A DNA stretch of 64,000 bases from Cephalotus follicularis (taxonomy: Eukaryota; Streptophyta; Magnoliopsida; Oxalidales; Cephalotaceae): contig BDDD01000976.1 in the NCBI GenBank assembly GCA_001972305.1, positions 62,001 through 126,000 on the forward strand, in the 5' to 3' direction. Every line of letters begins with the position of its first letter. Positions within the stretch are counted from its first letter, which is position 1. Below the pieces are notes generated by a model. The model did no database searches and was not told the DNA's origin. It saw only the letters and a program-made list of their open reading frames with translations. This document shows positions 48,776-60,900 of the stretch, piece by piece. Position numbers and translations under genes: made by a program.

Positions 48776-49366
48776 ATTTTGTTTGCAGGTATACTTGAAA
48801 TTAAAAATCAAAATATTCAAGTACACATGTTGGGGAGAAAGCATTTGTTGAGGGGGAGGTAATGACATGAAGTTGATGATATAATAATGCTCTTATTAGA
48901 ATTTGTTTACACTTGATACATCAATCATTTCTTTGACATTATTTTAACTTTGAAATTGAGATCGCTTACAATTGGTATCTTTTTATAATTGTCAATTAGG
49001 TATCAATATTGTTAACATGTTCTTTTTAATGCTAACAAAAAGGAAGAGAAAGTTTATGTTAAGGAGGAGTTGATAGCTTATCTTAAGGGGGAGATATAAA
49101 TAGGATAATATGCATTAATATTATTAAATACTTTTCAAGAAGGGAGAGATGTTTATGTTTGGAGATGTTTTATGACAAGAAGGTGATGTATGACGTATGT
49201 TAATTTGATAACCTATTAAAAAGAAGCCCGATTGCATAAGTTAAAAGGGAAAAGAAGTCTTGTGCTTTTACAATTTGGTATGTGTTAAATTTCTTCAATT
49301 GATATTATTTTTTTACTATAAATGTTTTTATTGTAAAAGTTCTGTCATCATAAAAAAGGGGGAGAT
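48776..49366 (+). other. Element L non-coding interior before the 3' LTR
   Basis: AT-rich with several G-rich purine patches (GAGGGGGAGGT, TAAGGGGGAGAT) before the true tract next to the LTR. No gene. Confidence 0.6.
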
Positions 49367-49805
49367 TGTTGGGTTTTTTCTCTAACAATCCTGGTTTTGA
49401 TGATAACAATGCACCTAACCAGTTTATTGATTTGAAGGAATGATTAAACAAAACAAATCAAGAAAGTGAATAAACAGTCAAAAGCGCCGACGGTTTGTAT
49501 ATAAGCAGCAACGCTTAAAGACAAACCAACGAAGGTCTTGGACAAAGCATCAGCGGACAAAGCTATAGCAAAATTGCTTAAAGCGTCGACGGTTTGTATA
49601 GAAGCGGCATTGCTTAAGACCAAGGCATCAACGCTTAAGGAGCACATATCAGAGCTTTATTCTAGAGACTTGTAAAATCCCCGGATTGACTCAAAGCGGT
49701 GACGCTCATCAAGAAAGCGTCAGCGGTTTCAGCAAAACAGTCAACACTCAGAACAAAACACCAGCGGATTGAGCGAGAAATTCAAATCCAAGCACATAAC
49801 GGTAA
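49367..49805 (+). repeat. Element L 3' LTR, first part before C
   Basis: It matches 46014-46470, ending CATAACGGTAA. In the 5' copy the sequence goes on GGTAACATAAGCG, so C lies directly after GGTAA (49801-49805), the likely duplicated target. Confidence 0.85.
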
Positions 49806-50579
49806 TGTAATACCCTGTTCGTTCGTAAATGTATTTTTTTTACAGATTATATATGTGTTTTCGGGCTTTTAATTTTGTTTAATTTTAAAAGTCCGGTCGC
49901 CCTACGATTCGGGTTTATGTGAATTGTGCTGACTATTACCAGTCCGAAATTTTGGGTATGATATGCTATGTTGGATTTGGGTCTTATTTATTTTATTTTA
50001 ATCCAAAACTTATTTTATTAAAAACAAATTATTTATCTTTTATTTTAATATTCCTTATTCAGTTTTATTATTAATTCCTTTTATTATTATTTCTTCAATT
50101 TTCCTTTTTCCTATTTTAACATTTTCTCCCACTTTCTCCCACTTTCTTCCTACTCCCCTTCTTCTTTCCCATAAATCCCTCCTCCCACCATCAAATGTCA
50201 TGTTAAAGCTTCTCCTTTTCCCATTTCAAAATCCAGAAAAGATTCCTTTCTTCCCCCTTTTTGTCAAATCATGTCTCCTCCTTTCTCCTTTATTGAGTGC
50301 CATTGCCATTTTATATGATACCTCCATCATTATTGCAAGCCACTGCCAAAATTGCCTTGTTAGTGTGTAACAATCTGCTGTGTAATTCATTCTTCAAAGT
50401 CAGAAGAGGTAAATTCAATCCTTTAGTTGTTTCCTTGGATTAAATTCTCTTAGTTGCTATGTATGTCTAAGTATGTCATGGTTTTGTATCCTTCTTTCTT
50501 TGTTTCTGTTCACAGCAGAATTGTGGGTGTGTACTAGTGTTTCTCCTACTATTTTTGTATTCTGGGAATCACTATAGGT

Positions 50580-51678
50580 TAGAGTTGCATGGGGTCCGGG
50601 CCGGGCCGGACCGTGGTCCGGACCGGATGGGACCGGCGAAAGACGATCCGGTTCTTGAACCGGACTGCTTTTGTCACGGTCCGGGCCGGTCCGGTTCACG
50701 AAGCTGGAAAATGAGAACCGAACCGGCCCGTGAACCTTAACCATGAGTGAGACGGGCCGATCCGGGCCGGTTCGGTTCATATTCACGTTGACGCCTATGT
50801 AAGACGTTGACGCGTATGTCATTTGAGCTGATATGCGTCAACGCTATCTTATGACTATGATGAGGTGGAATGCTTTTCATCTTGTGCGTCAACGCTATCT
50901 ATTAGCGTTAACGTCATGTTTTTTCGTCTATTAATACACTATAAGGCAATGTAGTACAATAAAACTCTATAATTTTGACAAAATTTGATTGCAATGTTGA
51001 TTGTTGTTGTTCTTCAGTGATTCAACCTTTATTTATAGCCTTCATATTGAATATAGCCGTTGGAATCATCTTGTAGCCGTTGGAATCACTTTAGGAAAAT
51101 GAAATCTCCACTAAAAACTAGCCGTTATTTTTGTCTGTTTGCTTTCGCGCCGACGCTTACTATTAGCGTTGACGTAAATGTCCTTCTGCGTTAACTCCAA
51201 TGGTTCTTCGCGTTGACTCCAATAGCCGCTTTCTGATTTTTGCTTCATTCACGTCGACTCCTTTTAATGGCGTTGACTCGAATGTCATTTGTGTTGACTC
51301 CATTTGCCTTATGCGTTAACGTCCACAGCTACTGTCCGTTTTTGGCACCTTAGACGTTGACGTCTAAATATTAGAGTTGACATTTTTATATTGGCGTTGA
51401 CGCTAAAAATACATTTCCCAGCGCGTTGACGAGGAACATCTTCAACATGTTGTAAGTATCCTAGGCGTTGACACCAATATCCTAGGCGTTGACGCATATA
51501 TCACGGTCCGGTCCGGTCCGGTTCAACGGTTCCTGATTCCCTTAACCGGCCCGGACCGCATTACCCGGACCAGTTAAACCATGAACCAGCCACGTGGAAC
51601 ACGGTCCGGTCCGGTTCAAGGCCCAGACGGGCCGGTCCGGTCCGGTTCACGGTTTTAACCGGACCCATTGCAACTCTA
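50580..51678. mobile_element. Non-autonomous hAT-like DNA transposon in the C LTR
   Basis: 1099 bases. Inverted ends TAGAGTTGCATGGGGTCC and TAGAGTTGCAATGGGTCC (right end read on the minus strand) match at 16-17 of 18. The flanks are 8-bp copies with one difference: CTATAGGT (50572-50579) and CTACAGGT (51679-51686). An 8-bp duplication and TAGRGTTGCA ends fit hAT. Just inside both ends are GGTCCGGTCCGGTT-type words in both directions (50590-50780 and 51500-51650), likely subterminal binding sites. The middle has no transposase, only GCGTTGACGC-type words (50785-51500). Bounds are clear; the superfamily is inferred from ends and duplication. Confidence 0.87.
50785..51500. repeat. Cluster of GCGTTGACG motifs inside the hAT-like element
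   Basis: About 20 words such as ACGTTGACGCCTATG, GCGTCAACGC, GCGTTGACTCC, GCGTTAACG and GGCGTTGACGC in both directions, many at CG-to-TG variants of GCGTCGACGC. Confidence 0.78.
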
Positions 51679-52089
51679 CTACAGGTCAGTAAATTCATCC
51701 CCTTTAATTATAATTTTGTTTCTGTGGCTTACTTTGAGTTTTTGTGCTCTTGGTGTCTTGGGGTCTTTGATTCTTGTATAAATGTGTTGTAATTGTGTTA
51801 GTAATATTGTAAACACATTTTATACTCATATATGTGTCACAAATTTGTTTTATAACATCCGTATTTGCTAAAAAACAGAATCTGGACACCCATGTATAAA
51901 TGTCTTCTTACTTCCTTTTGCAAGTTAAATCACTATCAAGTTGTTTCCTTGTCAAATTTGTGTTTGTAAATCACCTACAAGTCATATAAGATCATATGTT
52001 TATGTCCATATGTCTCTAGTTTAATGTAGAAATGATTTGAACCATTTTCAGTAGCAAATCGTCGGATTTCCATCTGTTCTGTCGCCCAT

Positions 52090-52260
52090 AACAGTCGGCT
52101 GTCTCTGTGGACAGTCGGCTGGAAAGGGTTGTGTAGTCGACTGGAGGGAAGAACATAGTCGACTGCCTGCATTTTGGGTTGTGTAGTCTACTGGACCATA
52201 TGAACAGTCGACTGCCAAGCCTCCCAAGTCGACTGGATCCCTGTTTTAGTCGACTGTTTT
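52090..52260. repeat. Cluster of AGTCGACTG dyad motifs in C LTR
   Basis: Nine words such as ACAGTCGGCTG, TAGTCGACTG and AAGTCGACTGG at 15-25 base spacing. It corresponds to 5283-5500 in B. Confidence 0.82.
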
Positions 52261-53727
52261 GCCCTGGAATGTGCTATTTTCAACTGTTTTGATTCGTTTG
52301 ATCCCAGAATCGATCCGAATCTTTTCCAAACACTGTTAGGAGTCTGTTTAATACTTCTGGTATGTTTTAAACTCTTACACATATGATTTTTAATGCCTTT
52401 TAGATTGTGTGCTTCAAAGGAGAAATTGTTTTTGATCGCCTATTCGTAAGTACTTTGTAAGCGCATAAGGTACGGATTTTCTGTTCCTTGGCTGTCTGTC
52501 ATTCAAACTGAACAGTTCTGTTAAACTTCTTTGTTTATGAAATTGAGAATATTTTATGACTTATACATATGATATGTTATAATACGATATGTTATGATAC
52601 CGTTGTGAGCGGTTTTCTGAATATGTTGTGTGAGAACATATTTTATGTGTTTTAAATTGATTTTGATAAATCAATTATTTTAAATTAAATACTGAGTATT
52701 GTACCCACCTATGGGGCGTATCCATAGGCACGTCATGGGCCTGGCACGGGGACGTGACACTTCCGTAGTAGTGTGATTACACTACGGCGTCTCTGAGTGT
52801 ATGAACGAATCCCATGAGGTGGATTTGTGGATCCGCTATGTATGATAGAGGCGTATGAATCGATTATAGTTTATGTGATCTGAGGTGAATTCAGATATGT
52901 GGTCCGAGGTGTGATCGGACATGCGTATGTGAGAATTGACTTGTGTAGTACCGTACACTTCAATTCTCGTGGGCATGTGGAATTAGCGCCTCCCTTGCCA
53001 AAATTTATGATATGTGATATGAATATGGCTCAGTATGTTTTACGAACTATGATTTATAGCGTTTTGAATTGTTTCGAAAGATATGCAATTGTCATTTGTA
53101 TACGATTAAACTGTTGTAATTGTTTAAGATTTCTGTTATGAAGTTTATTGAAATATTACTTTTTTTAAGTTACCATTTACTGTTTTATTTCCCTTATCCG
53201 TACTGAGGTTTGCTCAACCGCGTTTTTGTTTCCATGCGGCAGGTTTTCTGGAGCAGCGGGGGAAAGTGTGATTGAGTGATGACCACCCTATGTGTTGGAT
53301 CCTTAGGAGAGTGATCCTTATGTTATGTTTAGTGGTCAAAACATGAATTATTATGTTTTATGTTCTAAATTGGAACTGAATTATATTTTGAATTTTACGC
53401 AACTACTTAATATGTTAAATGGTTAAGTATTTAATGTTTTGATAAGACTACCACGTTTTCGGCTGTTATGGGCTAATAAAGCAAACTTATGATTTGTTAA
53501 GTTATGTTATGTATGATATGACCCTGTGATGACTCCCGCCGTCCGGGGGTGTTACAGAATTTTTGTATCAGAGCAATAGGTTTTGCTTCCTTAGAAGACC
53601 TGACTAGGTTTGACCTGTGAGATTGGGTAGACACCGGGTTAGGATGTTTCGATTATGATTTTCTGATATGTTTTCTGCTATCTGTTTTGTTCCTTGTGAT
53701 GTTTTATGTTTAAGCGCCTTTTCGTAG

Positions 53728-54930
53728 ATGGCACGTACAAGGAACGCTGCTCGGAGGACTGCACCCGTTGAGGCTCAGGAAGTCAGAAATGAGCCTACTT
53801 GAGGAGCTTGTACATCAGGCAGTCGCTCAGGAGATACGACGCGTGTTGAATGAGCAGAATCAGAATCAGGACCGTAGGGAGCCAGTTGCTGCTAATGATG
53901 CTCCAGCTGATGTCCAGTTGGGAAGAGATGCTGGGGACAGGACTGTTACGCCCACTTATGTTTGGCTTGAGCGGTTCCAGAAGCAGAGACCACAGTCTTT
54001 CAGCTCAGCCGCGACTCCGGTGGAGGCTGAGCACTGGATTGCTAATATGGAAAAGATCTTTGATGTGCTTGGTTGCAGTGATGAACAAAAGATTAAGTTA
54101 AATGTGTACAAACTTGAGGGTGATGCTCAGAAATGGTGGAAAGTTATGGTTTCGGCTAAGGGTGGCAACTATGCGGAGACTTTGACCTGGTCTGAGTTTT
54201 GCGAGGTCTGTTATCAGCAGTACTTTCCTACCGCTGATAAGGAGGCTTACGCAAGAGAGTTTATCAATACCAGACAGAAGGATGGAGAGTCGGTGACAGA
54301 GTTCTTGACCCGGTTCACTAGGCTTGCTGGTTTTGCTGGTTCTGCGGCAGGGACAACATTGGAGCAGGCAGAAAAGTTCAAGTGGAAGTTGCACTATCAG
54401 TTCCGGGGTAAATTGATCAACACCAAGTTTGCTGATGTATCTGAAGTGGCTAATGCGGCTAAGAACATTGAGCTGGAAAGGTTAGATTTCCAAGCTGCTC
54501 GGTAGGAGTTTGACAGAAAGAGAAGCAAAGGGGATTCTCAAGGGCAAGGTTCTGGACAGAATAAGTATAGGAATGGCAAGCGTGGGCAGAGAAATGATAA
54601 CCGGGGACAGCAATATCCCGGTAATGACCAAAGGCAGACACAGGGAGCTGCGGATGTTCAGATTACAAAGTGTGATGTGTGTGGTAGACAGCATCCGGTG
54701 GGAGTATGCTATAAAGCTATCGGGGCCTATTTTGTGTGTGGACAGAAAGCGCATTTCGTGAAGGATTGTCCTGACCCTCGTGCAAAAGAAAGGAAGGGAA
54801 ACAATGCAGATCATGGACAGCGCAACGTGGGAGGTCGTGTCTTTGCTATCACGACTCAGCAGGCAGCTAACGCACCAGGTACAGTTTCGGGCCTTATTTA
54901 TGTTGGTAACCGTAGGGCTTATGTTTTGTA
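53728..54930 (+). pseudogene. gag: Element C gag with zinc knuckle, broken
   Basis: The start is at 53728 (MARTRNAARRTAPVE). Capsid words are EHWIANMEKIFDVLGCSDEQ, LEGDAQKWWKVMV, FCEVCYQQYFPTADKEAYA and FTRLAGFAGSAAG. The knuckle region near 54675-54775 has CDVCGRQHPVGVC and CGQKAHFVKDC. It closely parallels B gag. Fossil with few breaks. Confidence 0.88.
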
Positions 54931-56040
54931 AGATACTGGATTGACCTACTCGGTTGTGGCGAGGTCTTTTGTTCAGCATCTTGGGATGTCTCCTCAGTTG
55001 CTTTATCCAGCTTTGGTTCTTTCGACCCCTACGGGTTCTTCTATTGTGATATCTGAGTGCTTTTATGCTTGTCCTCTTGTTTTTGATGATCGGGTTTGTG
55101 ATGCGGACCTTTTGCCTATCGATATGTATGACTTCGATATGATTTTGGGAATGAACTGGTTGGATTGACATCGGGATACGATCGACTGTTATGCTCGACG
55201 GGTTCTGTTTGGGGATGTGAATAGTCCTGAGTTTGTTTATCAGGGTTCAAAGCCGAGGAAGGAAGTGAAAGTTATATCCGCTCTGAAAGCTCGGAAGTTG
55301 GTAGCTAAGGGCGCTGAAGGTTTCTTAGCTGTTGTGAAGGATGTCTCAAAGGGTGAGCCTCGCCTTAAAGACTATCCTGTGGTCAGAGAATTTTCTGATG
55401 TGTTTCCAGAGGAGTTACCGGGTTTGCCACCGCAAAGGGAAATGGAGTTTACCATCGAACTCATTCCCGGAGCGGCACCTATATCTAAGGCACCTTACAA
55501 AATGGCACCGTTGGAACTGCAAAAGTTGAAGGAACAGTTGCAAGAGCTGTTGGATCGGGGTTTCATTCGGCCTAGTGTTTCGCCGTGGGGTGCTCCAGTT
55601 CTTTTTGTGAAGAAGAAAGATGGGTCTATCAGGTTATGCATAGACTACAGAGAGTTGAACCGAATCACTGTTCGGAATAAATACCCACTACCTAGGATTG
55701 ATGACTTGTTTGATCAACTCCAAGGTGCTCGGTATTTCTCAAAGATCGATTTGAGATCGGGATATCATCAGCTTCGGATAAAGGATGAAGATGTGCCTAA
55801 AACTGGTTTCCGTACTCGGTATGGGCATTATGAGTTTTTGGTGACGCCTTTCGGAGATCACTACGGAGAAAGTGGCAATAGCAAGGGAGAGATTGAAAGT
55901 GGCTCAATCTCGACAAAAGAGTTATGCGGACAGACATCGGAGGGACTTGGAGTTCAAGGTGGGTGATCATGTGTTCTTGAAAGTTTCACCTTGGAAAGGA
56001 ATCCGACGTTTTGGGCTGAAGGGAAAGTTGAGTCCGCGGT
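54931..56040 (+). pseudogene. pol: Element C protease, RT and integrase-tail parts, broken
   Basis: The protease-like part has DTGLTYSVVARSF (about 54933) and DFDMILGMNWLD (55130). RT runs from [21 protein letters not shown] (55370) through [39 protein letters not shown] and [11 protein letters not shown] (55840). A short integrase tail follows (55880-56040). G is inserted at its end. Fossil with several breaks. Confidence 0.85.
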
Positions 56041-57746
56041 TGTAACGCCCGAGATTTTCATGTATTATAATTTCACAATGTAATTGTGCTTTTAAATTGT
56101 GGAATTAATAAAGGATGGATTTTCCGAATTTGGTGATGTTTTCCCAACCCTATTATGATTGAACTATTGTGTTATATGATAAAAGAATGTTAAAAGGCTA
56201 AAACGACGCTGTTCTGGGGAAAACACGTCGACGCCTTTAGGATCACGTCGACGCCTTTGAGGAAAAATGGCACACGTAGCTGCATGCACATGCACATCGA
56301 TCCGGATGAAGACATCGACGTCCTTGGGTGAAATTGATGAAAGACATCGACGTCTTTGTAAAGACGTCGATGCCTTAACTTCGAATGCCATGCATGGTAA
56401 TCTACTGACAGATAACGTGCGAGGGGAATCGAGATGGGGCCTTTTGCAGGCGCCTAGAGGCATGAGTTAGGACGTGTTGGGCATGCAAAATTCACCCTAA
56501 CCTGCATGGCTGAATTATGTGGACAAGAATGGGTTGTGTGTGTGTACATGCAACAAACGCAAGAAGGATGAAACATGTGTGCATGCAAGGGATGGACAGA
56601 GTGAATGGGGGCACTGTCTGGCATGAAGAACTGGGAAAACGAACCCAGCTAAGGCATGCAGAGAGGGGGATGTACCCTAGGCACATGTGACCTGCATCAA
56701 AAACACAGAGGAAGAAGAAGGAGGGGATTGCATAAAAGACAACCTCCACCTCCTTACCTTCGGCTGCTATTGTTTCGATCGTTACTGTTTACTGCACTGC
56801 TACTGTTTAAATTCACTGTTTGCTTTGTGAATTGCTATGTGTTTGTGTTTGAGCTGCTAGTTGCATGGCGGAGGTTGCCAGCGCCGACTAGTGGTAGGGT
56901 TGTACCCAGGGGCCAGGAGCATGGCTAGGTGACTCACTGTACTGTTGCCTCGCTCGGTTGCCCGAAGTGGGGACCGGAGTGGGAGTGTAGCGTGGGGCCA
57001 GGAGTTGGTGGCCATATACATACTGTTGTTGTGGTCCTACATGGACATCCTGACTGTTGTTGTGTTCCTATGTGGACATACTGTACTGTACTGTTTATTG
57101 GTCCTTAACGGACATTACTGTGAATGTTGACGTAGCTCTGGCCGGGTTACTACTGTACTGTTACTGTATACATATATTTCTTATATATGTAACACCGATA
57201 TTTTACTGTACTGTTATACGTATATATATTTTCATATATGTATAAACTGGATCTCCACTGTACTGTATCATTTAAGCATTCATATCATGACATGCATTAT
57301 GTTGATCTCGATTTACTGTTATGACTTAGCCGAGTGAGGACGAAGGCTAACCCCCTACTTTACAGATTGATGCAGTGGACTGTTGGGTCGGCATGGACGA
57401 AGACCAAGCTGTTATATTCTTGTTTTTGTTTATCATCTTGTTCTGTATTAAACCCATGTGGATAATGGTTTTGGGATGTACCATTGTTATGGTTCTGTTT
57501 CTGAAGAAATTTTGTATTGTACTGTAATTCACGCTCCGTTTTATGGGAGATTAACTCTGATGACTTGGATTTGTGTAGCGTGCGGTATGGGACGCACGTT
57601 ACGAGTTACGACTTATGAACTTGTTATGCTTCCGCAACTGACAGTTTGTTTAAAAAGTTTTAAATTTTATGGTTTGCATGAGCTGTACTTTATGTTAATT
57701 GCCTTTACCGCTTTAATGTCGCGTTTTCTATAAACGGGGTGTGACA
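56041..57746 (+). repeat. Element G 5' LTR (short form, 1.71 kb)
   Basis: From TGTAACGCCCGAGATTTT to AAACGGGGTGTGACA. It matches 61834 onward at both its start and end regions. GTCGACGCC motifs are at 56225-56375. The stretch 57000-57260 has repeated GTACTGT and GGTCCTACATGGACAT words. Confidence 0.9.
56225..56375. repeat. Cluster of GTCGACGCC-type motifs in G 5' LTR
   Basis: Six words: ACGTCGACGCCTTT twice, CATCGATCC, ACATCGACGTCC, ACATCGACGTCTTT and ACGTCGATGCC. It recurs at 62025-62170 in the 3' LTR. Confidence 0.82.
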
Positions 57747-57858
57747 ACAGTGGTATCAGAGCATATTCCATATATGCTTAGCTAGGATACTTTCCTTGGC
57801 AATTAATGAATTGTTTTTCCTAAAGGTTGTGACTGACCGTCAATCTTCTTATAGGAAA

Positions 57859-58960
57859 ATGGACCGAAGGAGGACTCATGCCAGGGCTAGAGCCGTTGGA
57901 GCTAATGCCCCGGAAGAAGCTAATGTTCAGCAAGTGATGGATTTTTCCCAGGATGACAGAGATCCGATGACTCGGATCGCAGACTATTTCCAGCAGCACA
58001 TGGCCTTTAACAGGGCTAGTGCGGAGGAGATGCGTCAGTATTACGCGCAAGCCTGACCGCAGCATAGGGCTCCCGAACACTGCCCGGGAGAGGATGGTTT
58101 TGGGAGAGATATCGAGAAGTTCATGAGGCTGAATCCACCCAGCTTCAAGGGGGAACTGGATGCTACGATTACTGAGAGATGGCTGCAGGACCTGGAGAAT
58201 ATCTTTCAGGTGATGGACTGTACTGATGCGCAGAAGTTGAGATTTGCTGTGTACCGCCTATGGGGTGAGGCCACTCATTGTTGGGAGATGGTTAGAGAAA
58301 CATGCGAATCGCAGGGACTAGACAGTACTTGGGACAGATTCCAGACAGAGTTCCTGGAGACTTATGTTCCATACATTGAGCAAGAGCGACGAGAGACTGA
58401 GCTCTTGGAGTTACGGCAGGGAGAGATGACCATTGCAGAATATCAAACAAAGTTCATGGAGCTGGCCAGACACTCACCCTATCTGGTAGCTGATGAAGCA
58501 AAGAAGATACGGAGGTTTTTGAGGGGACTGCGACCGGATCTTCGGTCGAGGATTAGAGCCATGGAGCTGAGGACTTATGTGGAGGTTGCTCAGAAAGCTA
58601 GACTGTTAGAGACAATATCTAGTGAGGACCGGGCTGAGAGAGCTCGCACAATGGAGAGTAAACAGAGTCCTACACAGTCCCGACCAGCATCATCAAAGTG
58701 GCAAGACGGTGGTTCACTGACGAAGTCGTCGAAGAAAAAGTCTCAGCAGACGGCTTCTCAAGGTACTCCCAGCCAGGGGAGTAATGCAAGATCTGGAGGA
58801 TGTTTTTACTGTGGTCGTACAGGCCACCAACAGAAAGATTGCTAGAGGTTCAATGGCTGGTGTTTGAGGTGCGGGGCACCGGGTCATTCGGTAAAAGACT
58901 GCCCGAAGAGTTCTGCCACAGCGCCTACTGGGCCGGGGAGCAGCAGTGGTGCAGCTGCGG
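57859..58960 (+). pseudogene. gag: Element G gag with two zinc knuckles, broken
   Basis: The start is at 57859 (MDRRRTHARARAVGANAPEE), about 100 bases after the primer-binding site. Capsid words are MTRIADYFQQHMAFNRASAEE, NPPSFKGELDATITERWLQD, YRLWGEATHCWEMVRE, FLETYVPYIEQERRETELL and EAKKIRRFLRGLRPDLRSR. A Ser/Gln/Lys-rich linker leads to knuckles CFYCGRTGHQQKDC (58798) and CLRCGAPGHSVKDC (58861). Gag builds the particle. Fossil with few breaks. Confidence 0.9.
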
Positions 58961-59560
58961 GACCATCACAGAGGAGGGATACCAGCAAGGGCATCACAAA
59001 AGGTAGAGTTTTTGTACTTGCTCAGACTGAGGTTCCAGAGTCGACTTCTCTTGTTGGAGGTACTCTGTATATATATGGTTATTCTGCTAGAGTACTGATG
59101 GACTCTGGAGCATCGCATTCATTTATATCTGCACATGTTGCATCTTCCTTAGATGTCACCCCTGACTGCTTGTCTTATACACTTGATGTGAGTACACCGA
59201 CTGGGACTTCTATGTATACTGACTCGGTACATAGGAGTTGTGAGATGTCTATGGCAGGCATTCCTTTATATGCAGATCTGATTGTACTGCCTATCCGTGA
59301 CTTCGATGTGATATTGGGGATGGATTGGCTATCGGCACACCGTGCTCGTATGGATTGTTACCATAAGACTGTGGATTTTTGTCTACCCAACAGAACGACT
59401 TTTCAGTTCAAGGGAGACAAGGGATTTTCAACACCGATCATATCTTTTATCCGAGCATCGAGATACCTGGAGAAGGGATGTGAAGGATATCTGGCTTATG
59501 TTATTGACCGAAGGAAGGAGAAAGGTTTGAGCTTGGAGGAAATTCCAGTTGTGTGCGAAT
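58961..59560 (+). pseudogene. pol: Element G aspartic protease, broken copy
   Basis: The active-site loop LMDSGASHSFIS (about 59095-59130) and FDVILGMDWLSAHRARMDC (about 59303-59360) mark a retropepsin-type protease that would cut gag-pol. It is read in line with the end of gag from 58864 and passes into the RT linker. Confidence 0.88.
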
Positions 59561-60900
59561 TTCCGGATGTGTTTCCTGATGACTTGGGATCCTTACCACC
59601 CAAGAGGAGCATGGAGTTCATTATTGATCTTGTTCCTGGAACGACTCCTATCTCTAAATCACCCTATCGGATGGCTCCGGCTTAGTTGCAAGAGCTGAAG
59701 CTACAGTTACAAGAACTGATTGATAAGGGTTTTGTAAGACCCAGTGTTTCTCCATAGGGTGGACCGGTACTGTTCGTCAAGAAGAAGGATGGGTCGATGA
59801 GGCTCTGTATCGACTATCGGATGTTAAACAAAGCAACTATCAAAAATAAATATCCTTTACCCCACATTGAGGATTTTTTTGATCAGTTGCAAGGATCGAG
59901 GGTGTTTTCTAAGCTCGATTTGAGATCGGGTTACCACCAGTTGCGAGTGAGGGAGGGAGACATTGAGAAAATTGCCTTCCGAACACGGTATGGTCACTAC
60001 GAGTTCTTGGTGATGCCTTTCGGTGTTACCAATGCACCGGAAGCTTTTATGTCATTGATGAATGACGTATTTCGACCTTACCTGGACCAGTTTGTTGTGG
60101 TATTTATTGATGATATACTGGTATATTCGAGGAGTGAGGAGGAGCACACTCGACACCTGAGGATGGTATTACAGATTCTTAGAGAGCATCGCTTGTACGC
60201 CAAGTTCGGAAAATGCGAGTTCTGGCTTGACCATGTGATCTTTCTCGGTCACATAGTATCTGGGGAAGGCTTGACGGTGGATCTGTCAAAGACTGAGGTA
60301 GTTAGAGATTGGCCGCAACCAAAGAATGTGACGGAGGTGCGCAGTTTCCTTGGTTTGGCGGGATATTACCAGAGGTTTATCCAGAATTTTTCACGGATAG
60401 CTGAACCTTTGACCAGATTGACCCAGAAGAAGACTCTTTTTGTTTGGGATGAAGACTGTGAGGCTAGCTTTCGTGAGCTGAAGGACCGGTTGGTTTCCGA
60501 TCCTATCTTGGCATTACCTGATGGTAATGAAGGCTTTGCAGTGTACAGTGACGCATCGGGTAAGGGCTTGGGCTGTGTGTTGATGTAGCGAGGTAGAGTG
60601 ATTGCATATGCCTCGAGGAAGCTTAAACCGTACGAAGAAAACTACCCGACCCATGACCTTGAGCTTGCAGCTATCATCTTCGCCCTTCAGAAGTGGAGGC
60701 ACTACCTTTATGGGGCGCAGTTTGAGATATTTACCGATCATAAAAGCTTGAGGTATCTGTTTTGCCAAGATACACTGAACATGAGACAGCGCAGGTGGGT
60801 AGAGTTCTTCAATGATTATGAATGCAGTGTCTATTATCACCCAGGGAAGGAAAATGTGGTTGCTGATGCCTTGAGCCGCAAGGCTATGCTTGCAAGTGCA
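59561..60900 (+). pseudogene. pol: Element G reverse transcriptase and RNase H, broken copy
   Basis: RT: FPDVFPDDLGSLPPKRSMEF (59562), [48 protein letters not shown] and catalytic [15 protein letters not shown] (60090-60134), then [11 protein letters not shown]. RNase [15 protein letters not shown] (60542), [30 protein letters not shown] and [12 protein letters not shown] (to about 60890). Active-site Asp pairs are visible. Fossil with few breaks. Confidence 0.9.

Larger units (their letters stand above)
46014..49805 (+). mobile_element. Element L: Ty1/copia LTR element, gag only, nested in I
   Basis: 5' LTR 46014-47102, interior 47103-49366, and the first part of the 3' LTR 49367-49805 before C. 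LTRs start TGTTGGGTTT. The primer-binding site is at 47105-47116 (TGGTATCAGAGA) and the purine tract AAAAAAGGGGGAGAT precedes 49367. Only gag is recognised, and its end is followed by about 590 non-coding bases. K has the same plan. Broken, few to several breaks. Confidence 0.88.
49806..53556 (+). repeat. Element C 5' LTR, 3.75 kb including a hAT-like insert
   Basis: From TGTAATACCCTGTTCG to GTCCGGGGGTGTTACA. Without the 1.1-kb hAT-like element (50580-51678) it is about 2.65 kb, the same as B's long LTR (2.69 kb). Shared marks include ATAGGCACGTCATGGGCCTGG near 52730 (complement near 4680) and the AGTCGACTG cluster at 52090-52260. Confidence 0.88.
49806..56040 (+). mobile_element. Element C: Ty3/gypsy LTR element (B family), nested in L
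   Basis: 5' LTR 49806-53556 and interior from 53557 to the G insertion at 56041; the remainder and 3' LTR lie beyond the window. The primer site at 53563-53574 is TTGTATCAGAGC, one base from the initiator tRNA-Met match. Parts seen are gag, protease-like, RT, and the integrase tail ([30 protein letters not shown]). B shares its LTR and gag but shows no pol, so C may be nearer to the element that could serve B. Broken, several breaks. Confidence 0.87.

Noticed and set aside
57000-57260. GTACTGT-rich AT-alternating stretch as a possible origin or satellite
   Set aside because: It recurs at the same place in the G 3' LTR (63720-63970) and in E on the other strand, so it is part of the LTR.
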